Shown in pieces: positions 10,001 through 18,791 of a DNA stretch of 64,000 bases (positions are counted from its first letter, which is position 1; each line of letters begins with the position of its first letter). A program made the position numbers and the translations under genes. Under the pieces are notes generated by a model that had not been told where the DNA came from, searched no databases, and was given only the letters and a program-made list of their open reading frames with translations. The stretch comes from Variovorax sp. WS11. GTDB taxonomy: Bacteria; Pseudomonadota; Gammaproteobacteria; Burkholderiales; Burkholderiaceae_C. Location: NCBI RefSeq assembly GCF_010499245.1, contig NZ_JAAGOW010000001.1, forward strand, positions 1,612,001 to 1,676,000. Direction: 5' to 3'.

Positions 10001-10051
10001 GGCCGGCGCGTGACCGGCTTTCGGGGCGGTGGCGGGGCTTTGGGTCGACAC
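4025..10051 (-). CDS. chpA: ChpA/PilL-type hybrid chemosensory histidine kinase with three HPt motifs and a receiver
   Basis: Central kinase of the Pil-Chp system that controls type IV pilus motility. About 2,008 residues. The N-terminal 600 residues are helical FimL/HPt-like modules without a clear phospho-His. Three canonical HPt motifs follow: HTLKGSSRMVG (His near 716), HSLAGSSSTVG (near 1099) and HTLKGSARLAG (near 1261). Between the first two is an acidic Pro/Glu linker at about residues 840-1060. Then come a CheA dimerisation region, an HATPase with NCVAHGVED and GRGIGMDVV (1580-1700), a CheW-like domain, and a C-terminal receiver with Asp near 1931 in SDIEMPRMDG. I prefer the GTG at 10051, 16 bases after pilJ; a TTG at 10075 would overlap pilJ. 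Last gene of the pil cluster. Confidence 0.93.
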   Translation of the reverse strand: MSTQSPATAPKAGHAPAHEDLGPLAWVLGEIQKSLDNASKTLKRFARESGGSVEADTAPLRLARQQLHQAVGALQMVGHSAPALVLGAMEFAVQSFVTEPARCTEAAAQKIDRAGFAVADFLNALLGGKTVSSVALFPQYRDVLELVGNERVHPADLWDMNWRWAEIKPSPTQTAMVYDPAVRSKLDREVLKIVKNGDDHAARRLQALCLSLGRGASVPRVASFWTLAAGFFEALALALIPADAHVKRAASRVLLQYATLARGDNTVSDRLGQDLLFFCAQAVPGARDEAATLRAVRVAWGVANEQKVDYTIEQFGRFDPQVLMQARKRIENAKEMWSALSGGDVSRTRQVADTFVQLGESLQKLHPPSQPMVQALNNAVDASMRSGRPPATELAMEVATSVLYLEAAFEDLDPHDRQLTARTVQLAGRIERAREGGRSEPLESWMEELYRRVSDRQTMGTVVGELRSHLSELEKSLDQFFRRPTEKGLLRTVPTQLLQMKGVFSVLGLEQAAQTVHRMRENVDRLLAEEPSATDAKDFDALGNNLGALGFLIDMLSYQPALAKRLFVFDAEAGELKPLMGRQAAEAAAPEVAASGSFASASGPVSVTDSVLSVEEVDAQIAAKLAALATPARKAPPPPIEEVRRPAASWTAKITGPAPLEALPDTEVRELEEDDLQNIFLDEAREVLHNGLAAVSALGSRPDDNGELTVLRRAFHTLKGSSRMVGLMDFGEAAWSFEQVLNTWLADQRPATPELLAGTRRALTDFAKWVEAIAANEPHGWQSAPFCSVAESLRTGEPIAPHAPVADADTLVAAARHIAAEETWVEAKVVPEAQPELQPLPLPDLPDLDLGPLTFDAPEFEPSAVQPEPASAGAPEQPAADDDFASTDFLDFDSKPTPLVEEPQLPAEVEEIDFLETAHVSIEPALQMPADEPPVALDSHSLPVPLLKEASVEESPREPLPELSLELHLEPATEGPTEEPQIEAQVEAEPEVLAAAPVEVPEPAAEPQSEFNPETAPEPEPEQLAEPSAFAAAIPVDRLPVPGADDQVKVIGPLRIGIALYNVYLVEADEWSRQLAHEVGEWALESNQRVPESAINLAHSLAGSSSTVGFQGLSDMARSFEAALQHLYMQGRGTPAQGVVLVAAADELRRLLHQFAAGFLKEPADATLQALREVAASPMPLEIGDTAAGTVVAAPRPGSGDVSLDEGEDAIDVADAVDVDLFPIFEEEAAELLPQLGTALREWSQHLDDPAPRAATLRTLHTLKGSARLAGAMRLGERAHRMESEIEAIGSSGADRASVEQLLTRFDALQATFDALRAADNAMQSELAQRAVAAPAPAPVVEVRAEAPEADAAEPDSPTAGQVIEEGSRPALPMPSPSALTPLRPLSSQAVRIRTHLLDRLVAQAGEVIITRSRLEAELGQLRSSLGDLTGNLDRLRQQLRDIEVQAESQMQSRLAQAKDSQQGFDPLEFDRFTRVQELTRMMAESVNDVATVQRTLQKTVQATEDDLSAQARQTRELQRGLLRTRMVEFEGISERLYRVVRQASKDTGKQVRLDIVGGSIEMDRGVLDRMTPAFEHLLRNCVAHGVEDAAAREKAGKEPSGLIAIELHHEGNDVSVSFRDDGAGLNHRRIVERARALGLIAADHQPSEDETAELIFTPGFSTAEQVSELAGRGIGMDVVRAQVAALGGRIEIQSKPGEGTQFKLVLPLTTAVTHVVMLRAGATSIGVPSNLVELVQRAGASELEAAYLEQRYPFGGDQVPFFWAGALLQSSARSERGTAKTNTIVIVRSAAQRVALHVDEVLGNQEVVVKNLGPQLSRLPGMAGISVLASGAVALIYNPVALAAVHGEQARQFQASGASAAGSARGADAVVAPTAPPQIPLVLVVDDSITVRRVTQRLLQREGYRVSLAADGLQALERLQQERPAVVLSDIEMPRMDGFDLARNIRADASLAGLPIIMITSRIAEKHHDHARALGVNHYLGKPYAEDELLRLVRHYTSAEAPQAMAA

Positions 10052-10067
10052 GTTGGGTGCTCGGGGT

Positions 10068-12398
10068 TCAGGCAATCTTGAAGCGGGCTACCGACTGGCG
10101 CAGTTCCTCGGCCATGTGCGAGAGCTCGCGCACCTGCTGGGCGGTGGTGCGCGTGCCTTCGCCGGTCTGCTCGGTCACGGCGAAGATGTGCTGGATGTTG
10201 GCAGCCACCACGTTGGCCGAATCGGCCTCGCGGGACGCGGACTGCGAGATCTGCTCGATCAGTTCGGCGAGACGGCGCGACACGCGGTCGATCTCGGACA
10301 GCGCGGTACCGGCGTTGTCGGAGAGCTTGGCCCCCTCAACCACGCCCTGCGTGGAGCGCTCCATGGCGCCCACCGCATCCTGCGTGTCGGTCTGAATGGC
10401 CTTCACGAGCGCCGAGATCTGGCGCGTGGCGTCCGCGGAGCGTTCAGCCAGGCGCTGCACTTCTTCCGCCACCACCGAGAAGCCGCGGCCGGCTTCACCG
10501 GCGGACGCGGCCTGGATGGCGGCGTTCAGGGCCAGCACGTTGGTCTGCTCGGTAATGTCCGAAATCAGCTCGGTGATTTCGCCGATCTCCTGGGACGATT
10601 CGCCGAGGCGCTTGATCCGCTTGGAGGTTTCCTGGATCTGATCGCGGATGGAGTTCATGCCGCCGATCGCGTTCTGCACGGCCTGCAGGCCCGAAGACGC
10701 GGCCTCCAGCGACTGGCGGGCCACCGTGGCCGATTCCTGCGCTTGCGAGGACACGCCGTTGATGCGCTCGGCCATCGTCAGCACCGACTGGCCGGTCTCG
10801 CGAATCTCGCGCAGTTGCTCGGTCGAGGCGGCCAGCAGCTCGGTCGAGGTGCTTTCCACCTGCGAAGTGGTCTGCGCCACGCGGGTGGCCGTGTTCTGCA
10901 CGTTGCCCACCAGCAGTCGGAGCTCTTCAACCGTGTAGTTCACCGAGTCGGCGATGGCGCCGGTGATGTCCTCGGTCACGGTGGCTTCCTGCGTCAGGTC
11001 GCCTTCTGCCACCGTCTGCAGTTCGTTCATGAGCCGCAGAATGGCCGCCTGGTTGGCGGCGTTGACGCGGCCCGCGTCCTCGCTGGCACGTTCAGCGGCG
11101 ACCCGCTCGCGTTCGGCGGCCAGTGCACGCTCGCGGCCCTCGCGAACCTGCACGAAGCCGATCGCGCCGGCCAGCGCCAGGGCGGCCAGCGACAGCACGA
11201 AGAGCATCACCACCGTGCCGGCGCCGAGGCCGGTGCGCGCCGAGAGCTTTTCCTGCAGGTCGCTGAGCGAGGTGCGCAGCGGCTCGCTGTCGGCCAGGAT
11301 CGCGGCCTGTGCCTCGCGTGCCGCCACCAGGCCCTGGAGGTTGCCCAGGATGGCGCCGGCCTGCGTGCGGGTCTGCTCATAGGTCTTGAGGATGGCCTCG
11401 AGCTGCTGGCGGGTCTGCGCGTCGCGCGTGCCCGGCAGGCGCTGCTGGGCATTGCCCTCGAGCAGGCCGCGCGTGACTTCCTGGAAGGTGTTCAGGTCCT
11501 TGCCGAGCAGGAACACGGCGTCGGGGCTCACGCCCTCGACCGTCAGGAACTCGTTGGCCGACTTGCCGATGCGCTGCGTCAGCATCACCAACTGGCCGGC
11601 GGCCGAGATCTCAGGCAGCGTGGCGTTCTGCTGCATCTTCAGCGAGGCCACGGTCTCGGTCATTTCGAGCAGGTCGGAAGACTGGCGGTTGATGTCGCGC
11701 AGCGCGGTGCCGACCTGGGTCAGGATCTTCTGCTGGGCCAGCACGGCCTTGGCGCTCTTGTCGGCACGCTCGACCAGCGGCGTGATCTTGCCGAGCTCGG
11801 CTTCGTACTGGCTGCCCACGCGCTCCAGCTTGAGCGCGTCGTCACCATTGGCCAGGCCCTGGACGCGGCGCGTCAGGTCGTCCGCGCTCTCCTTGACCTC
11901 GGTGAAGGCCGGCACGTTGCCCACGAGCGCCTGCGACACCGACTTGGCCAGGCGCTGCGATTGCATCAGCGACTGGCCGGTGGAGGCGACCTGCTGCGCC
12001 AGCCGTTCGGCGCGCAGGATGGCGGAGCCTGCCACCAGCAGCAGCAACAGCACCACCGCGGCGAGCACGATCGCCAGCACGCGCTGCTGGCGCGCGGGGT
12101 TGGAGCGCAGCGAACCGCCGCCGGCCGCCGGTTGCGAGGGGGCGGCGCCGGGGGTCTCGGACAGCACGGGGTCGTTGTCGATCGTGACAGCCGGGGACTG
12201 GTCGTTGGCGGCGTCCATTGCGAGAACCACCGACTCCGGTGTTTCGGCCGTCGAATCGCGTCGGATGCGCACCGTCTTTTCCTCGGGCGGCTGCAAGGTT
12301 TCGGCGCCATCCAGGGACAACGTCGACCCGCTGTCGACACGCATGGTGTCGCCACCCGCAGGCAGGAATTTCTTGAACTTGTCGGCGATCGAGCTCAC
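10068..12398 (-). CDS. pilJ: PilJ, methyl-accepting chemotaxis protein of the twitching motility system
   Basis: Inner-membrane chemoreceptor of the Pil-Chp array, working with PilI and ChpA. A cytoplasmic N-terminus of about 100 residues precedes a hydrophobic helix near residues 106-130 ([18 protein letters not shown]). A periplasmic PilJ-type sensor region then runs to a second helix near 390-415. A HAMP-like linker and the MCP signalling domain follow, with [20 protein letters not shown] at the hairpin tip (630-650). The GTG at 12398 is chosen because GAAGGA stands 7 bases upstream; an upstream TTG at 12428 lacks a ribosome site. 776 aa, as expected for PilJ. Confidence 0.94.
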   Translation of the reverse strand: MSSIADKFKKFLPAGGDTMRVDSGSTLSLDGAETLQPPEEKTVRIRRDSTAETPESVVLAMDAANDQSPAVTIDNDPVLSETPGAAPSQPAAGGGSLRSNPARQQRVLAIVLAAVVLLLLLVAGSAILRAERLAQQVASTGQSLMQSQRLAKSVSQALVGNVPAFTEVKESADDLTRRVQGLANGDDALKLERVGSQYEAELGKITPLVERADKSAKAVLAQQKILTQVGTALRDINRQSSDLLEMTETVASLKMQQNATLPEISAAGQLVMLTQRIGKSANEFLTVEGVSPDAVFLLGKDLNTFQEVTRGLLEGNAQQRLPGTRDAQTRQQLEAILKTYEQTRTQAGAILGNLQGLVAAREAQAAILADSEPLRTSLSDLQEKLSARTGLGAGTVVMLFVLSLAALALAGAIGFVQVREGRERALAAERERVAAERASEDAGRVNAANQAAILRLMNELQTVAEGDLTQEATVTEDITGAIADSVNYTVEELRLLVGNVQNTATRVAQTTSQVESTSTELLAASTEQLREIRETGQSVLTMAERINGVSSQAQESATVARQSLEAASSGLQAVQNAIGGMNSIRDQIQETSKRIKRLGESSQEIGEITELISDITEQTNVLALNAAIQAASAGEAGRGFSVVAEEVQRLAERSADATRQISALVKAIQTDTQDAVGAMERSTQGVVEGAKLSDNAGTALSEIDRVSRRLAELIEQISQSASREADSANVVAANIQHIFAVTEQTGEGTRTTAQQVRELSHMAEELRQSVARFKIA

Positions 12399-12438
12399 GG
12401 TCGGTCCTTCAGGTAATGGTCGGTGCAAGGCGCTGCAC

Positions 12439-12969
12439 TCAGGCGCCGATACTCAAAAATTGCGGTTGCTGCGACAGCGCCTGCAGGTTGATTTCCTGCC
12501 AGCGCTCACCGGCTGCGTCGGTGTACGAATGCCCCAGCCAGGCTGGGGCGTCGCCGTCCGGCGCCTGCGATTCGGTGAAGGCTTCCACGCCGCGCAGACC
12601 CACCAGCCGGTCGATCAACAGGGCGCAGTTGACTTCGAGCATTTCGTTGAGCGCCACCAGGCGCGATTGGGCTCGCGCCGAATCGCCGCCGGCGGGCGCA
12701 GCCTCGCGGGAAGCGAAGGTGGACAGCTGGACGATGCCGTAAAGGCCGCCGCGCAGGTTGGCGACGCCCAGGAACCAGGGCTGTGCATAGGGCACCGCCT
12801 GCGGCGGAGTCCAGGGGAAGATCTCGCCGGCATGCCCGAGCGGGAACAGGTATTTCGCCTCGCCCGCCTCTACCGCGAGCCAGGAGGCGGACACACCCGA
12901 GGTGCGGGCCGCCTGCAGGCGGCTGGCAAGCCGGGACTGGAAAGCGCGTAGGGCGTCGCGGTTGGCCAT
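12439..12969 (-). CDS. pilI: PilI, CheW-like adaptor of the Pil-Chp system
   Basis: CheW-domain scaffold linking the PilJ receptor to the ChpA kinase. The sequence shows the CheW core: [14 protein letters not shown], the conserved [17 protein letters not shown] strand pair, and [18 protein letters not shown]. At 176 aa it matches P. aeruginosa PilI. It lies 28 bases after pilH and 40 bases before pilJ in the same direction. No separate pilK methyltransferase follows; pilJ comes next directly. Confidence 0.92.
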   Translation of the reverse strand: MANRDALRAFQSRLASRLQAARTSGVSASWLAVEAGEAKYLFPLGHAGEIFPWTPPQAVPYAQPWFLGVANLRGGLYGIVQLSTFASREAAPAGGDSARAQSRLVALNEMLEVNCALLIDRLVGLRGVEAFTESQAPDGDAPAWLGHSYTDAAGERWQEINLQALSQQPQFLSIGA

Positions 12970-12997
12970 GAACGAGAGAAAAAAGAAAAGCCGACGG

Positions 12998-13363
12998 TCA
13001 GGCCAGCGCGCTGATCTTGGCGATCAGCTCGGCCGCATTCACCGGCTTGACGATGTAGTCGCGAGCACCTTGGCGCATGCCCCAGAGCCGATCGGTTTCC
13101 TGATTCTTGCTGGTGCACATGATGATGGGCACCGAAGCGTACTGCGGGTTGCGCGCGATCGCACGGGTGAGCTGGAAGCCGTTCTGGCCCGGCATCACGA
13201 CATCCATGAGGATGAGGTCGGGCTGCTCTTCCTCGAGGCGGCGCATGGCGTCCTCGGCATTCTCGGCAGTCTTCACCGAGAAGCCGTTCTTCTGGAGAAG
13301 ATCGGTCAGGAAGATCAACTCGGTCTTGGAGTCGTCGACGACGAGCACTTTGCGAATGGCCAT
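12998..13363 (-). CDS. pilH: PilH, single-domain response regulator
   Basis: Stand-alone CheY-like receiver of 121 aa. It has the acidic pair VVDDSK, the phospho-acceptor Asp in LILMDVVMPGQNG, the Thr in IIMCTSKNQETD and the Lys in YIVKPVNAAEL. In Pseudomonas PilH is the second receiver that counters or drains phosphate from PilG and affects pilus retraction. The gene starts one base after the pilG stop, so the two are surely co-transcribed. PilG/PilH identities are assigned from order and sequence style; the two could be swapped only with difficulty. Confidence 0.9.
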   Translation of the reverse strand: MAIRKVLVVDDSKTELIFLTDLLQKNGFSVKTAENAEDAMRRLEEEQPDLILMDVVMPGQNGFQLTRAIARNPQYASVPIIMCTSKNQETDRLWGMRQGARDYIVKPVNAAELIAKISALA

Positions 13364-13364
13364 A

Positions 13365-13763
13365 TTACTGCACTTCCTGCGAAACGACGCCGAACTGCTG
13401 CACCGCCTGCAGCAGTTGGTCCTTGGTGAAAGGTTTGGTGAGATAGTCCTGCGAGCCGACCATGCGGCCGCGCGCCTTGTCGAACACGCCGTCCTTGGAC
13501 GAGAGCATCACGACGGGGACATTGGAGAAATGGGCGTTGCGCTTGATGATGGCGCAGGTCTGGTAACCATCGAGGCGCGGCATGAGAATGTCGCAGAAGA
13601 TCAGGTGCGGCTTGTGGTCGTTGACCTTCGACAGCGCGTCGAAACCGTCCTCCGCCAGCAGCACCTCGTGGCCGCCCTGCTTGAGGAAGATTTCGGCGCT
13701 GCGCCGAATGGTGTTGCTGTCGTCGATGACGAGAACCTTGTAACCGGATCCGTTCGAGCTCAT
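13365..13763 (-). CDS. pilG: PilG, single-domain response regulator
   Basis: CheY-like receiver of 132 aa, first gene of the pil chemosensory operon. It carries VLVIDDSNTIRRSAEIFL, the acceptor Asp in IFCDILMPRLDGYQ, VVMLSSKDG and YLTKPFTKDQL. The wording IRRSAEIFLKQ and FDKARGRMVGSQDYLTKPF is characteristic of PilG proteins. An AAGGAG site lies upstream of the ATG. In Pseudomonas phosphorylated PilG promotes pilus extension and feeds the cAMP-Vfr pathway; whether that link exists here cannot be told. Confidence 0.92.
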   Translation of the reverse strand: MSSNGSGYKVLVIDDSNTIRRSAEIFLKQGGHEVLLAEDGFDALSKVNDHKPHLIFCDILMPRLDGYQTCAIIKRNAHFSNVPVVMLSSKDGVFDKARGRMVGSQDYLTKPFTKDQLLQAVQQFGVVSQEVQ

Positions 13764-13798
13764 TCTCGCCGCTCCTTTATGACACTCTAAGACCGAAA

Positions 13799-13814
13799 CG
13801 CCCCTCGTGGGGCG
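13799..13814. terminator. Perfect short hairpin between rubredoxin and pilG
   Basis: CGCCCC and GGGGCG pair perfectly round a TCGT loop. It follows the rubredoxin stop on the minus strand and precedes pilG. No T-run follows, so it may be an attenuating or stabilising hairpin instead of a full terminator. Confidence 0.35.
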
Positions 13815-13841
13815 CCAAGAAGCACGGCCCTATGCCATGCT

Positions 13842-14012
13842 TCAGATTTCAACCATCTCGAAGTCTTCCTTGCGCGCCCCGCATTCGGGACAGGTCCAAT
13901 TCATCGGAACATCTGCCCATGCCGTGCCGGCCGCAATACCATCCTCTGGCACCCCCACCGCTTCGTCATAGATCCACCCGCAAATCAGGCACATCCAGGT
14001 TTTCGTATTCAT
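13842..14012 (-). CDS. Rubredoxin
   Basis: Small iron electron carrier of 56 aa. Two CxxC knuckles bind one Fe: Cys8 and Cys11 in [11 protein letters not shown], and Cys41 and Cys44 in [15 protein letters not shown]. The length and the spacing between knuckles are textbook. The ATG at 14012 is the only sensible start; an AGGGA motif stands somewhat far upstream. It lies next to pilG and divergent from the thiD-like gene, an arrangement common in beta-proteobacteria. Its redox partner is not in the window. Confidence 0.94.
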   Translation of the reverse strand: MNTKTWMCLICGWIYDEAVGVPEDGIAAGTAWADVPMNWTCPECGARKEDFEMVEI

Positions 14013-14121
14013 CGCAGCTTAAAGTCCCTGTTCATAGAATGCAACGATCGTATCCAAACGTATCTCAAAATCGCGTGATAAGCGTCTCAGATACGCCACC
14101 ATCTGCCGAGCCCCGCTGCGT

Positions 14122-15084
14122 ATGACAACTTCCTTATTACCGCCGGAGCAAGGCCACAAAGTGAGCGATCTTACCGACCCCACCAGCGACGAAGTCAGCG
14201 CCGAGAGCGAACCGAATCCGCCCTGCGTGCTGGTCTTCAACGCCAGCGACCCCAGCGGTGCCGGCGGGCTCGCCTGCGACGCCGTGGCCATCGCCTCGGT
14301 CGGTGCCCACATGCTGCCGGTCGTCACCGGCGCCTATGCGCGCGACACCGCAGAGATCTTCGACCACTTCCCCTTCGACGAAGAGGCCGTCGCCGAGCAG
14401 GCGCGCACCATTCTCGAGGACGTGGAGGTGCAGATGATCAAGGTGGGCTTCGTGGGCTCTCCCGAGAACCTGAGCACCGTGGCCGAGACCGCGACCGACT
14501 ACCCCGAAGTCCCCGTGGTCGCCTACATGCCCAATCTCTCCTGGTGGGAGGACGCGCAGATCGAGGCCTATCTCGACGCCTTCCGCGAACTGGTGCTGCC
14601 GCAGACCACGGTGCTGGTCGGCAATCACAGCACGCTGTGGCGCTGGCTGCTGCCAGACTGGGCCGGCGAGCGCCCGCCCACCGCACGCGACATCGCGCGC
14701 GCCGCCGGCGAGGTGGGCGTGCCCTACACGCTGGTGACGGGAATGGTGCTGCCCGACCAGTACTTCGACAACGTCCTGGCCTCGCCGCAGTCGGTACTCG
14801 CCAGCGAGAAATACGAGCGGCTCGACGCCGTGTTCACCGGCGCCGGCGACACGCTCTCGGGCGCGCTGGCTGCGCTCCTGGCCAGCGGCACCGACCTGGC
14901 CGCCGCCGCCACCGAGGCGCTGAGCTACATGGACCGCTGCCTTGATGCGGGCTTCCGCCCGGGCATGGGCCATGTCCTGCCGGACCGCCTCTTCTGGGCC
15001 CAGCCCGAGGAGGAGGACGCCGAAAATGAAGAGTCCGCCACCCCCGTCGACTTCGCCCTGCCCCCACACGACACAAGACACTGA
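14122..15084 (+). CDS. thiD: ThiD-like hydroxymethylpyrimidine/phosphomethylpyrimidine kinase
   Basis: Ribokinase-fold kinase of the ThiD family, expected to phosphorylate HMP and HMP-P in thiamine synthesis. Visible are the N-terminal [24 protein letters not shown] and the C-terminal anion-hole/catalytic-base motif [16 protein letters not shown]. The length (320 aa) exceeds E. coli ThiD (266), with an acidic N-terminal tail and an acidic C-terminal tail (EEEDAENEE). The substrate region differs from classical ThiD (SGAGGLACD in place of [17 protein letters not shown]), so it may use a related pyrimidine or pyridoxal-type substrate. A GTG at 14161 with AGCAAGG upstream is an alternative start. 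The stop overlaps the hemL start. Confidence 0.8.
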   Translation: MTTSLLPPEQGHKVSDLTDPTSDEVSAESEPNPPCVLVFNASDPSGAGGLACDAVAIASVGAHMLPVVTGAYARDTAEIFDHFPFDEEAVAEQARTILEDVEVQMIKVGFVGSPENLSTVAETATDYPEVPVVAYMPNLSWWEDAQIEAYLDAFRELVLPQTTVLVGNHSTLWRWLLPDWAGERPPTARDIARAAGEVGVPYTLVTGMVLPDQYFDNVLASPQSVLASEKYERLDAVFTGAGDTLSGALAALLASGTDLAAAATEALSYMDRCLDAGFRPGMGHVLPDRLFWAQPEEEDAENEESATPVDFALPPHDTRH

Positions 15085-16385
15085 TGCCCAGCGCCACCGA
15101 CCCCAACAGCATCCTCTTCGAGCGCGCCCGCGCCGTCATCCCCGGCGGCGTCAATTCGCCGGTACGCGCCTTCCGGGCCGTCGGCGGCACGCCGCGCTTC
15201 GTGAAACGCGCCCAGGGCGCCTACTTCTGGGACGCTGCCGACCAGCGCTACATCGACTACATCGGCTCCTGGGGGCCGATGATCCTGGGCCACGGCCATC
15301 CCGCGGTGGTGGAGGCCGTGCAGCGCGCCGTGACCGAGGGCTTCTCATTCGGCGCGCCGACCGAGCGCGAGATCGAGCTCGCCGAGGCCATCCTCGCGCT
15401 CGTGCCCTCGATGGAGATGGTGCGCCTCGTGAGCTCGGGCACCGAGGCCGCGATGAGCGCGCTGCGGCTGGCGCGCGGCGCCACGGGGCGCAAGTACATC
15501 ATCAAGTTCGAAGGCTGCTACCACGGCCATGCCGACGCGCTGCTGGTCAAGGCGGGCTCCGGCCTTGCGACCTTCGGCAACCCGACCTCGGCCGGCGTGC
15601 CGCCCGAGGTCGTGCAGCACACCCTGGTGCTCGAGTACAACAACCTCGCGCAGCTGGAGGAAGCCTTCACGCTGCACGGCCACGAGATCGCCGGCCTGAT
15701 GATCGAGGCCATTGCCGGCAACATGAACTTCGTGCGCGCGAGCGCGGCCTTCGCACAGCGCTGCCGCGAGCTCTGCACGCAGTACGGCGCGCTGCTGGTG
15801 TTCGACGAGGTCATGACCGGCTTCCGCGTCGGCCTGCATGGCGCCCAGGGCGTGCTGGGCATTCGGCCCGACCTCACGGTGCTGGGCAAGGTGATCGGCG
15901 GCGGCATGCCGCTGGCGGCCTTCGGCGGGCCGCGCGCGATCATGGAGCAGTTGGCGCCGCTGGGCCCGGTCTACCAGGCCGGCACGTTGTCGGGCAATCC
16001 TGTTGCCACGGCCTGCGGCCTGGCGACGCTCAAGGAAATCGCCAAGCCGGGCTTTTACGAAGCGCTTTCGAAGAAGACCCGCGCGCTGGTCGAGGGACTG
16101 AAGGCCGCTGCGGCCGCCGAGGGCCAGCCTTTCAGCGCAGACAACGAGGGCGGCATGTTCGGCTTCTTCCTCATGGATGCGTTGCCGCAGAACTATGGCG
16201 CCGTGATGACGACCGACAACGCCAGGTTCAATGCGCTGTTCCACGGCCTGCTCGATCGCGGCGTGTATATTGCGCCCGCGCTGTACGAAGCCGGCTTCGT
16301 CAGCGCCGCCCACAGCGACGAGGACATCGCTGCCACCATCGAAGCTGCCCGCCAGATCTTCGGAAAGACTGAGCCACCGAAATGA
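15084..16385 (+). CDS. hemL: Glutamate-1-semialdehyde 2,1-aminomutase
   Basis: PLP enzyme of the C5 tetrapyrrole pathway that turns glutamate-1-semialdehyde into 5-aminolevulinate. Key features are [19 protein letters not shown] at the N-terminus, EGCYHGHAD, the PLP-ring Asp in [10 protein letters not shown] and the Schiff-base lysine near residue 269 in [18 protein letters not shown]. 433 aa, the family length. The ATG shares its A with the thiD TGA, so the two are coupled. Its own stop overlaps the next gene by four bases (ATGA). Confidence 0.97.
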   Translation: MPSATDPNSILFERARAVIPGGVNSPVRAFRAVGGTPRFVKRAQGAYFWDAADQRYIDYIGSWGPMILGHGHPAVVEAVQRAVTEGFSFGAPTEREIELAEAILALVPSMEMVRLVSSGTEAAMSALRLARGATGRKYIIKFEGCYHGHADALLVKAGSGLATFGNPTSAGVPPEVVQHTLVLEYNNLAQLEEAFTLHGHEIAGLMIEAIAGNMNFVRASAAFAQRCRELCTQYGALLVFDEVMTGFRVGLHGAQGVLGIRPDLTVLGKVIGGGMPLAAFGGPRAIMEQLAPLGPVYQAGTLSGNPVATACGLATLKEIAKPGFYEALSKKTRALVEGLKAAAAAEGQPFSADNEGGMFGFFLMDALPQNYGAVMTTDNARFNALFHGLLDRGVYIAPALYEAGFVSAAHSDEDIAATIEAARQIFGKTEPPK

Positions 16386-16885
16386 AGCCCCTGCGTCTGC
16401 TGCCGGCCCTGAGCATTCTTCTTCCGGGCCTGGCGCTGGCGCAGTCCGCGAGCTTCGCACTGCCGAGCTTCGACGAGCCCTTCGACGTCCAAAAGACGTG
16501 GATCAACGTCGGCTTCTACTCGGCGCATTTCGACGGCGACAAGGGCCTGCAAAACAAGAACCCCGGCCTGGGCTTCGAGTACCCGTTGAACGATGTGTAC
16601 CGCGTCACGCTGGGCACCCTCCACAACAGCGACCGGCGCCAGTCGCATTACCTCGGCTTGTACGTGCTGCCCTTCGAGTTTCACGGCGTGCGATTCGGCG
16701 CGGTGGTGGGCGGCTTCGACGGCTACCCGAACTACCGCAACGGCAACTGGTTCCCGGCGCTCATTCCCACGGCAGCCATCGAAGGCAAGAACTGGGGGCT
16801 CAACATCGCCTACGTGCCGACGATCAAGAACCGCCTCTACGGCGCGATCAGCTTCCAGCTGAAGTACCGCTTCGGCGGCGAATAG
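16382..16885 (+). CDS. Predicted small outer-membrane beta-barrel, PagP-like
   Basis: 167 residues with a signal peptide (about 1-20, [10 protein letters not shown]) and then alternating strands ending in FQLKYRF plus a short tail, as in outer membrane barrels. The order [45 protein letters not shown] and [13 protein letters not shown] resembles the layout of PagP, the lipid A palmitoyltransferase. In my alignment the PagP catalytic Asp-Ser pair becomes Asn-Ser, so activity is doubtful. The start overlaps the hemL stop (ATGA), placing it in the thiD-hemL transcript. The family assignment is an inference from pattern only. Confidence 0.6.
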   Translation: MKPLRLLPALSILLPGLALAQSASFALPSFDEPFDVQKTWINVGFYSAHFDGDKGLQNKNPGLGFEYPLNDVYRVTLGTLHNSDRRQSHYLGLYVLPFEFHGVRFGAVVGGFDGYPNYRNGNWFPALIPTAAIEGKNWGLNIAYVPTIKNRLYGAISFQLKYRFGGE

Positions 16886-16896
16886 GAAAAAAGAAG

Positions 16897-16919
16897 AAGG
16901 CGGCACGAGACGCCTTTTT
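16897..16919 (+). terminator. Intrinsic terminator after the thiD-hemL-barrel operon
   Basis: AAGGCG and CGCCTT form a 6-bp stem round an 8-base loop, followed by a T-run on the plus strand and preceded by an A-rich run, so it could serve both this operon and the convergent purH transcript. Confidence 0.65.
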
Positions 16920-16940
16920 CTCGCCATGCGCCGGACGGGC

Positions 16941-18518
16941 TCAGTGGCGGAAGTGCCGCACGCCTGAGAACACCATGGCCACGCCGCGCTCGTCCGCGGC
17001 AGCTATCACTTCCTGATCACGCATCGAGCCGCCGGGTTGGATCACGCAGCTCGCGCCGGCATCCACCACCACGTCCAGCCCGTCGCGGAACGGGAAGAAG
17101 GCATCGCTCGCCACCGCCGTGCCTTGCAGCGACAGGTTCGCATGCTGCGCCTTGATGCTCGCGATGCGCGCCGAATCGAGTCGGCTCATCTGGCCCGCGC
17201 CCACGCCCATGGTCATGCCGTCGGCGCAGAACACGATGGCATTGCTCTTGACGTACTTCGCGACCTTCCAGGCGAACAGCAGATCCTGCAGCTGTTGCGG
17301 CGTCGGCTGCTTCTTCGTCACCACCTTGAGCTCTTCGATCGACAGCTCGCGGTTGTCCGCGGTCTGCATGAGCAGCCCCGAGCCGATGCGCTTGACGTCG
17401 ACCGCGTTGCGGCCCTGCTCCCAGGCCGACTTGCCGCCGGGCGGCAGCGCGATCTCGAGGATGCGCACGTTGACCTTGCTCTTGAAGACCTCCAACGCCT
17501 CGGGCGCGTAGCCCGGGGCCATCAGCACCTCGACGAACTGCTTCGATATCGCCTCCGCAGCGGCGCGGTCCAGCGGCCGGTTCAAGGCGATGATGCCGCC
17601 GAAGGCCGAGGTCGGGTCCGTCTTGAAGGCCTTGGAGTAGGCCTCGTGCGCGTCCTTTCCGATCGCCACGCCGCAGGGGTTCGCATGCTTCACGATCACG
17701 CAGGCCGGCGTGTCGAAGCTCTTCACGCATTCCCAGGCCGCGTCGGCATCGGCGATGTTGTTGTAGCTGAGCTCCTTGCCCTGCAACTGTTTCGCGCTCA
17801 CCAGAGAGCCGGGCGCCGGGTACAGGTCGCGGTAGAAGGCGGCCTGCTGGTGCGGGTTCTCGCCGTACCGCAAGTCCTGCAGCTTGACGAATCGGCCATT
17901 GCTCTGCACCGGGAACAGCGCCTGCGTGCCGTCCTCCTGCAGGCCGGAGAGATAGTCGCTGATCGCGCCGTCGTACTGGCTGATGCGGTTGAAGGCGGCC
18001 ACCGAGAAGGCGAACTTCGTCTTCCGGCTGAGCTGGCCCTCGGCCTTCAGCTCGGCCAGCGCCTGCGGGTACTGCGAGGCGTCGGTCAGCACGCCCACGT
18101 CCTTCCAGTTCTTGGCGGCGCTGCGCACCATCGCGGGACCGCCGATGTCGATGTTCTCGATCGCATCTTCCAGCGTGCAGCCCGGCTTGGCGACCGTGGC
18201 CTCGAAGGGATAGAGATTGACCACCAGCAGGTCGATGGTGTCGATGCCGTGCTGCGCGAGCGCCGCCATGTGCGCCGGCACATCGCGCCGCGCCAGCAGG
18301 CCGCCATGCACCTTGGGATGCAGGGTCTTCACCCGGCCGTCGAGCATTTCAGGGAAGCCGGTGAGTTCGGCCACCTCGGTGACCGGCAGGCCGGCGTCGG
18401 CCAGCAGCTTGGCGGTGCCGCCGGTGGACAGCAAGCGGACGCCCAGGCCATGCAGGGCTTGCGCGAATTCGAGGATGCCGGTCTTGTCGGAAACGGAAAT
18501 CAGTGCGGTCAGTGCCAT
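16941..18518 (-). CDS. purH: Bifunctional AICAR formyltransferase / IMP cyclohydrolase
   Basis: Catalyses the last two steps of de novo IMP synthesis. The N-terminal IMP cyclohydrolase half begins [19 protein letters not shown] and holds [21 protein letters not shown]; the C-terminal AICAR transformylase half has [32 protein letters not shown] and the closing [32 protein letters not shown]. 525 aa, full length. It begins 7 bases after fis, so it is the third gene of a dusB-fis-purH operon. Confidence 0.97.
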   Translation of the reverse strand: MALTALISVSDKTGILEFAQALHGLGVRLLSTGGTAKLLADAGLPVTEVAELTGFPEMLDGRVKTLHPKVHGGLLARRDVPAHMAALAQHGIDTIDLLVVNLYPFEATVAKPGCTLEDAIENIDIGGPAMVRSAAKNWKDVGVLTDASQYPQALAELKAEGQLSRKTKFAFSVAAFNRISQYDGAISDYLSGLQEDGTQALFPVQSNGRFVKLQDLRYGENPHQQAAFYRDLYPAPGSLVSAKQLQGKELSYNNIADADAAWECVKSFDTPACVIVKHANPCGVAIGKDAHEAYSKAFKTDPTSAFGGIIALNRPLDRAAAEAISKQFVEVLMAPGYAPEALEVFKSKVNVRILEIALPPGGKSAWEQGRNAVDVKRIGSGLLMQTADNRELSIEELKVVTKKQPTPQQLQDLLFAWKVAKYVKSNAIVFCADGMTMGVGAGQMSRLDSARIASIKAQHANLSLQGTAVASDAFFPFRDGLDVVVDAGASCVIQPGGSMRDQEVIAAADERGVAMVFSGVRHFRH

Positions 18519-18525
18519 GTGGGGC

Positions 18526-18762
18526 TTATTTCAAAAGTTTGTGTTCGACCAGCTTCTTGCGCAGGGTGTTGCGGTTCAGGCCCAGCCATTGGGCCGCCTT
18601 GGACTGGTTGCCCTCGGCCCGCGTCATCACGACGTCGAGCAGGGGTTTCTCGACCACGCGCACCAGCATGTCGTACATGCCGTCGGGCTCGGTGCCCCGC
18701 AGATCGCGGAAGTAGCTGTCCAGGCTGCTTCGCACGCAGTCTTCAATGTGTTTCTTGCTCAT
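18526..18762 (-). CDS. fis: Fis family DNA-binding protein
   Basis: Small nucleoid-associated regulator of 78 aa. The C-terminal helix-turn-helix is clear: [27 protein letters not shown]. The N-terminal half is the short beta-proteobacterial form and lacks the long beta-hairpin arm of E. coli Fis (98 aa). It is encoded directly after dusB, the classical Fis arrangement, and just before purH. Binding targets cannot be inferred here. Confidence 0.93.
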   Translation of the reverse strand: MSKKHIEDCVRSSLDSYFRDLRGTEPDGMYDMLVRVVEKPLLDVVMTRAEGNQSKAAQWLGLNRNTLRKKLVEHKLLK

Positions 18763-18791
18763 GGCCCTCTGCTCTTCTTTTCTTGTTCATG

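Noticed and set aside
14013..14121. A thiamine (TPP) riboswitch ahead of the ThiD-like gene
   Set aside because: The 109-base gap lacks the CTGAGA core and the paired structure; it is also short for a TPP aptamer plus expression platform.
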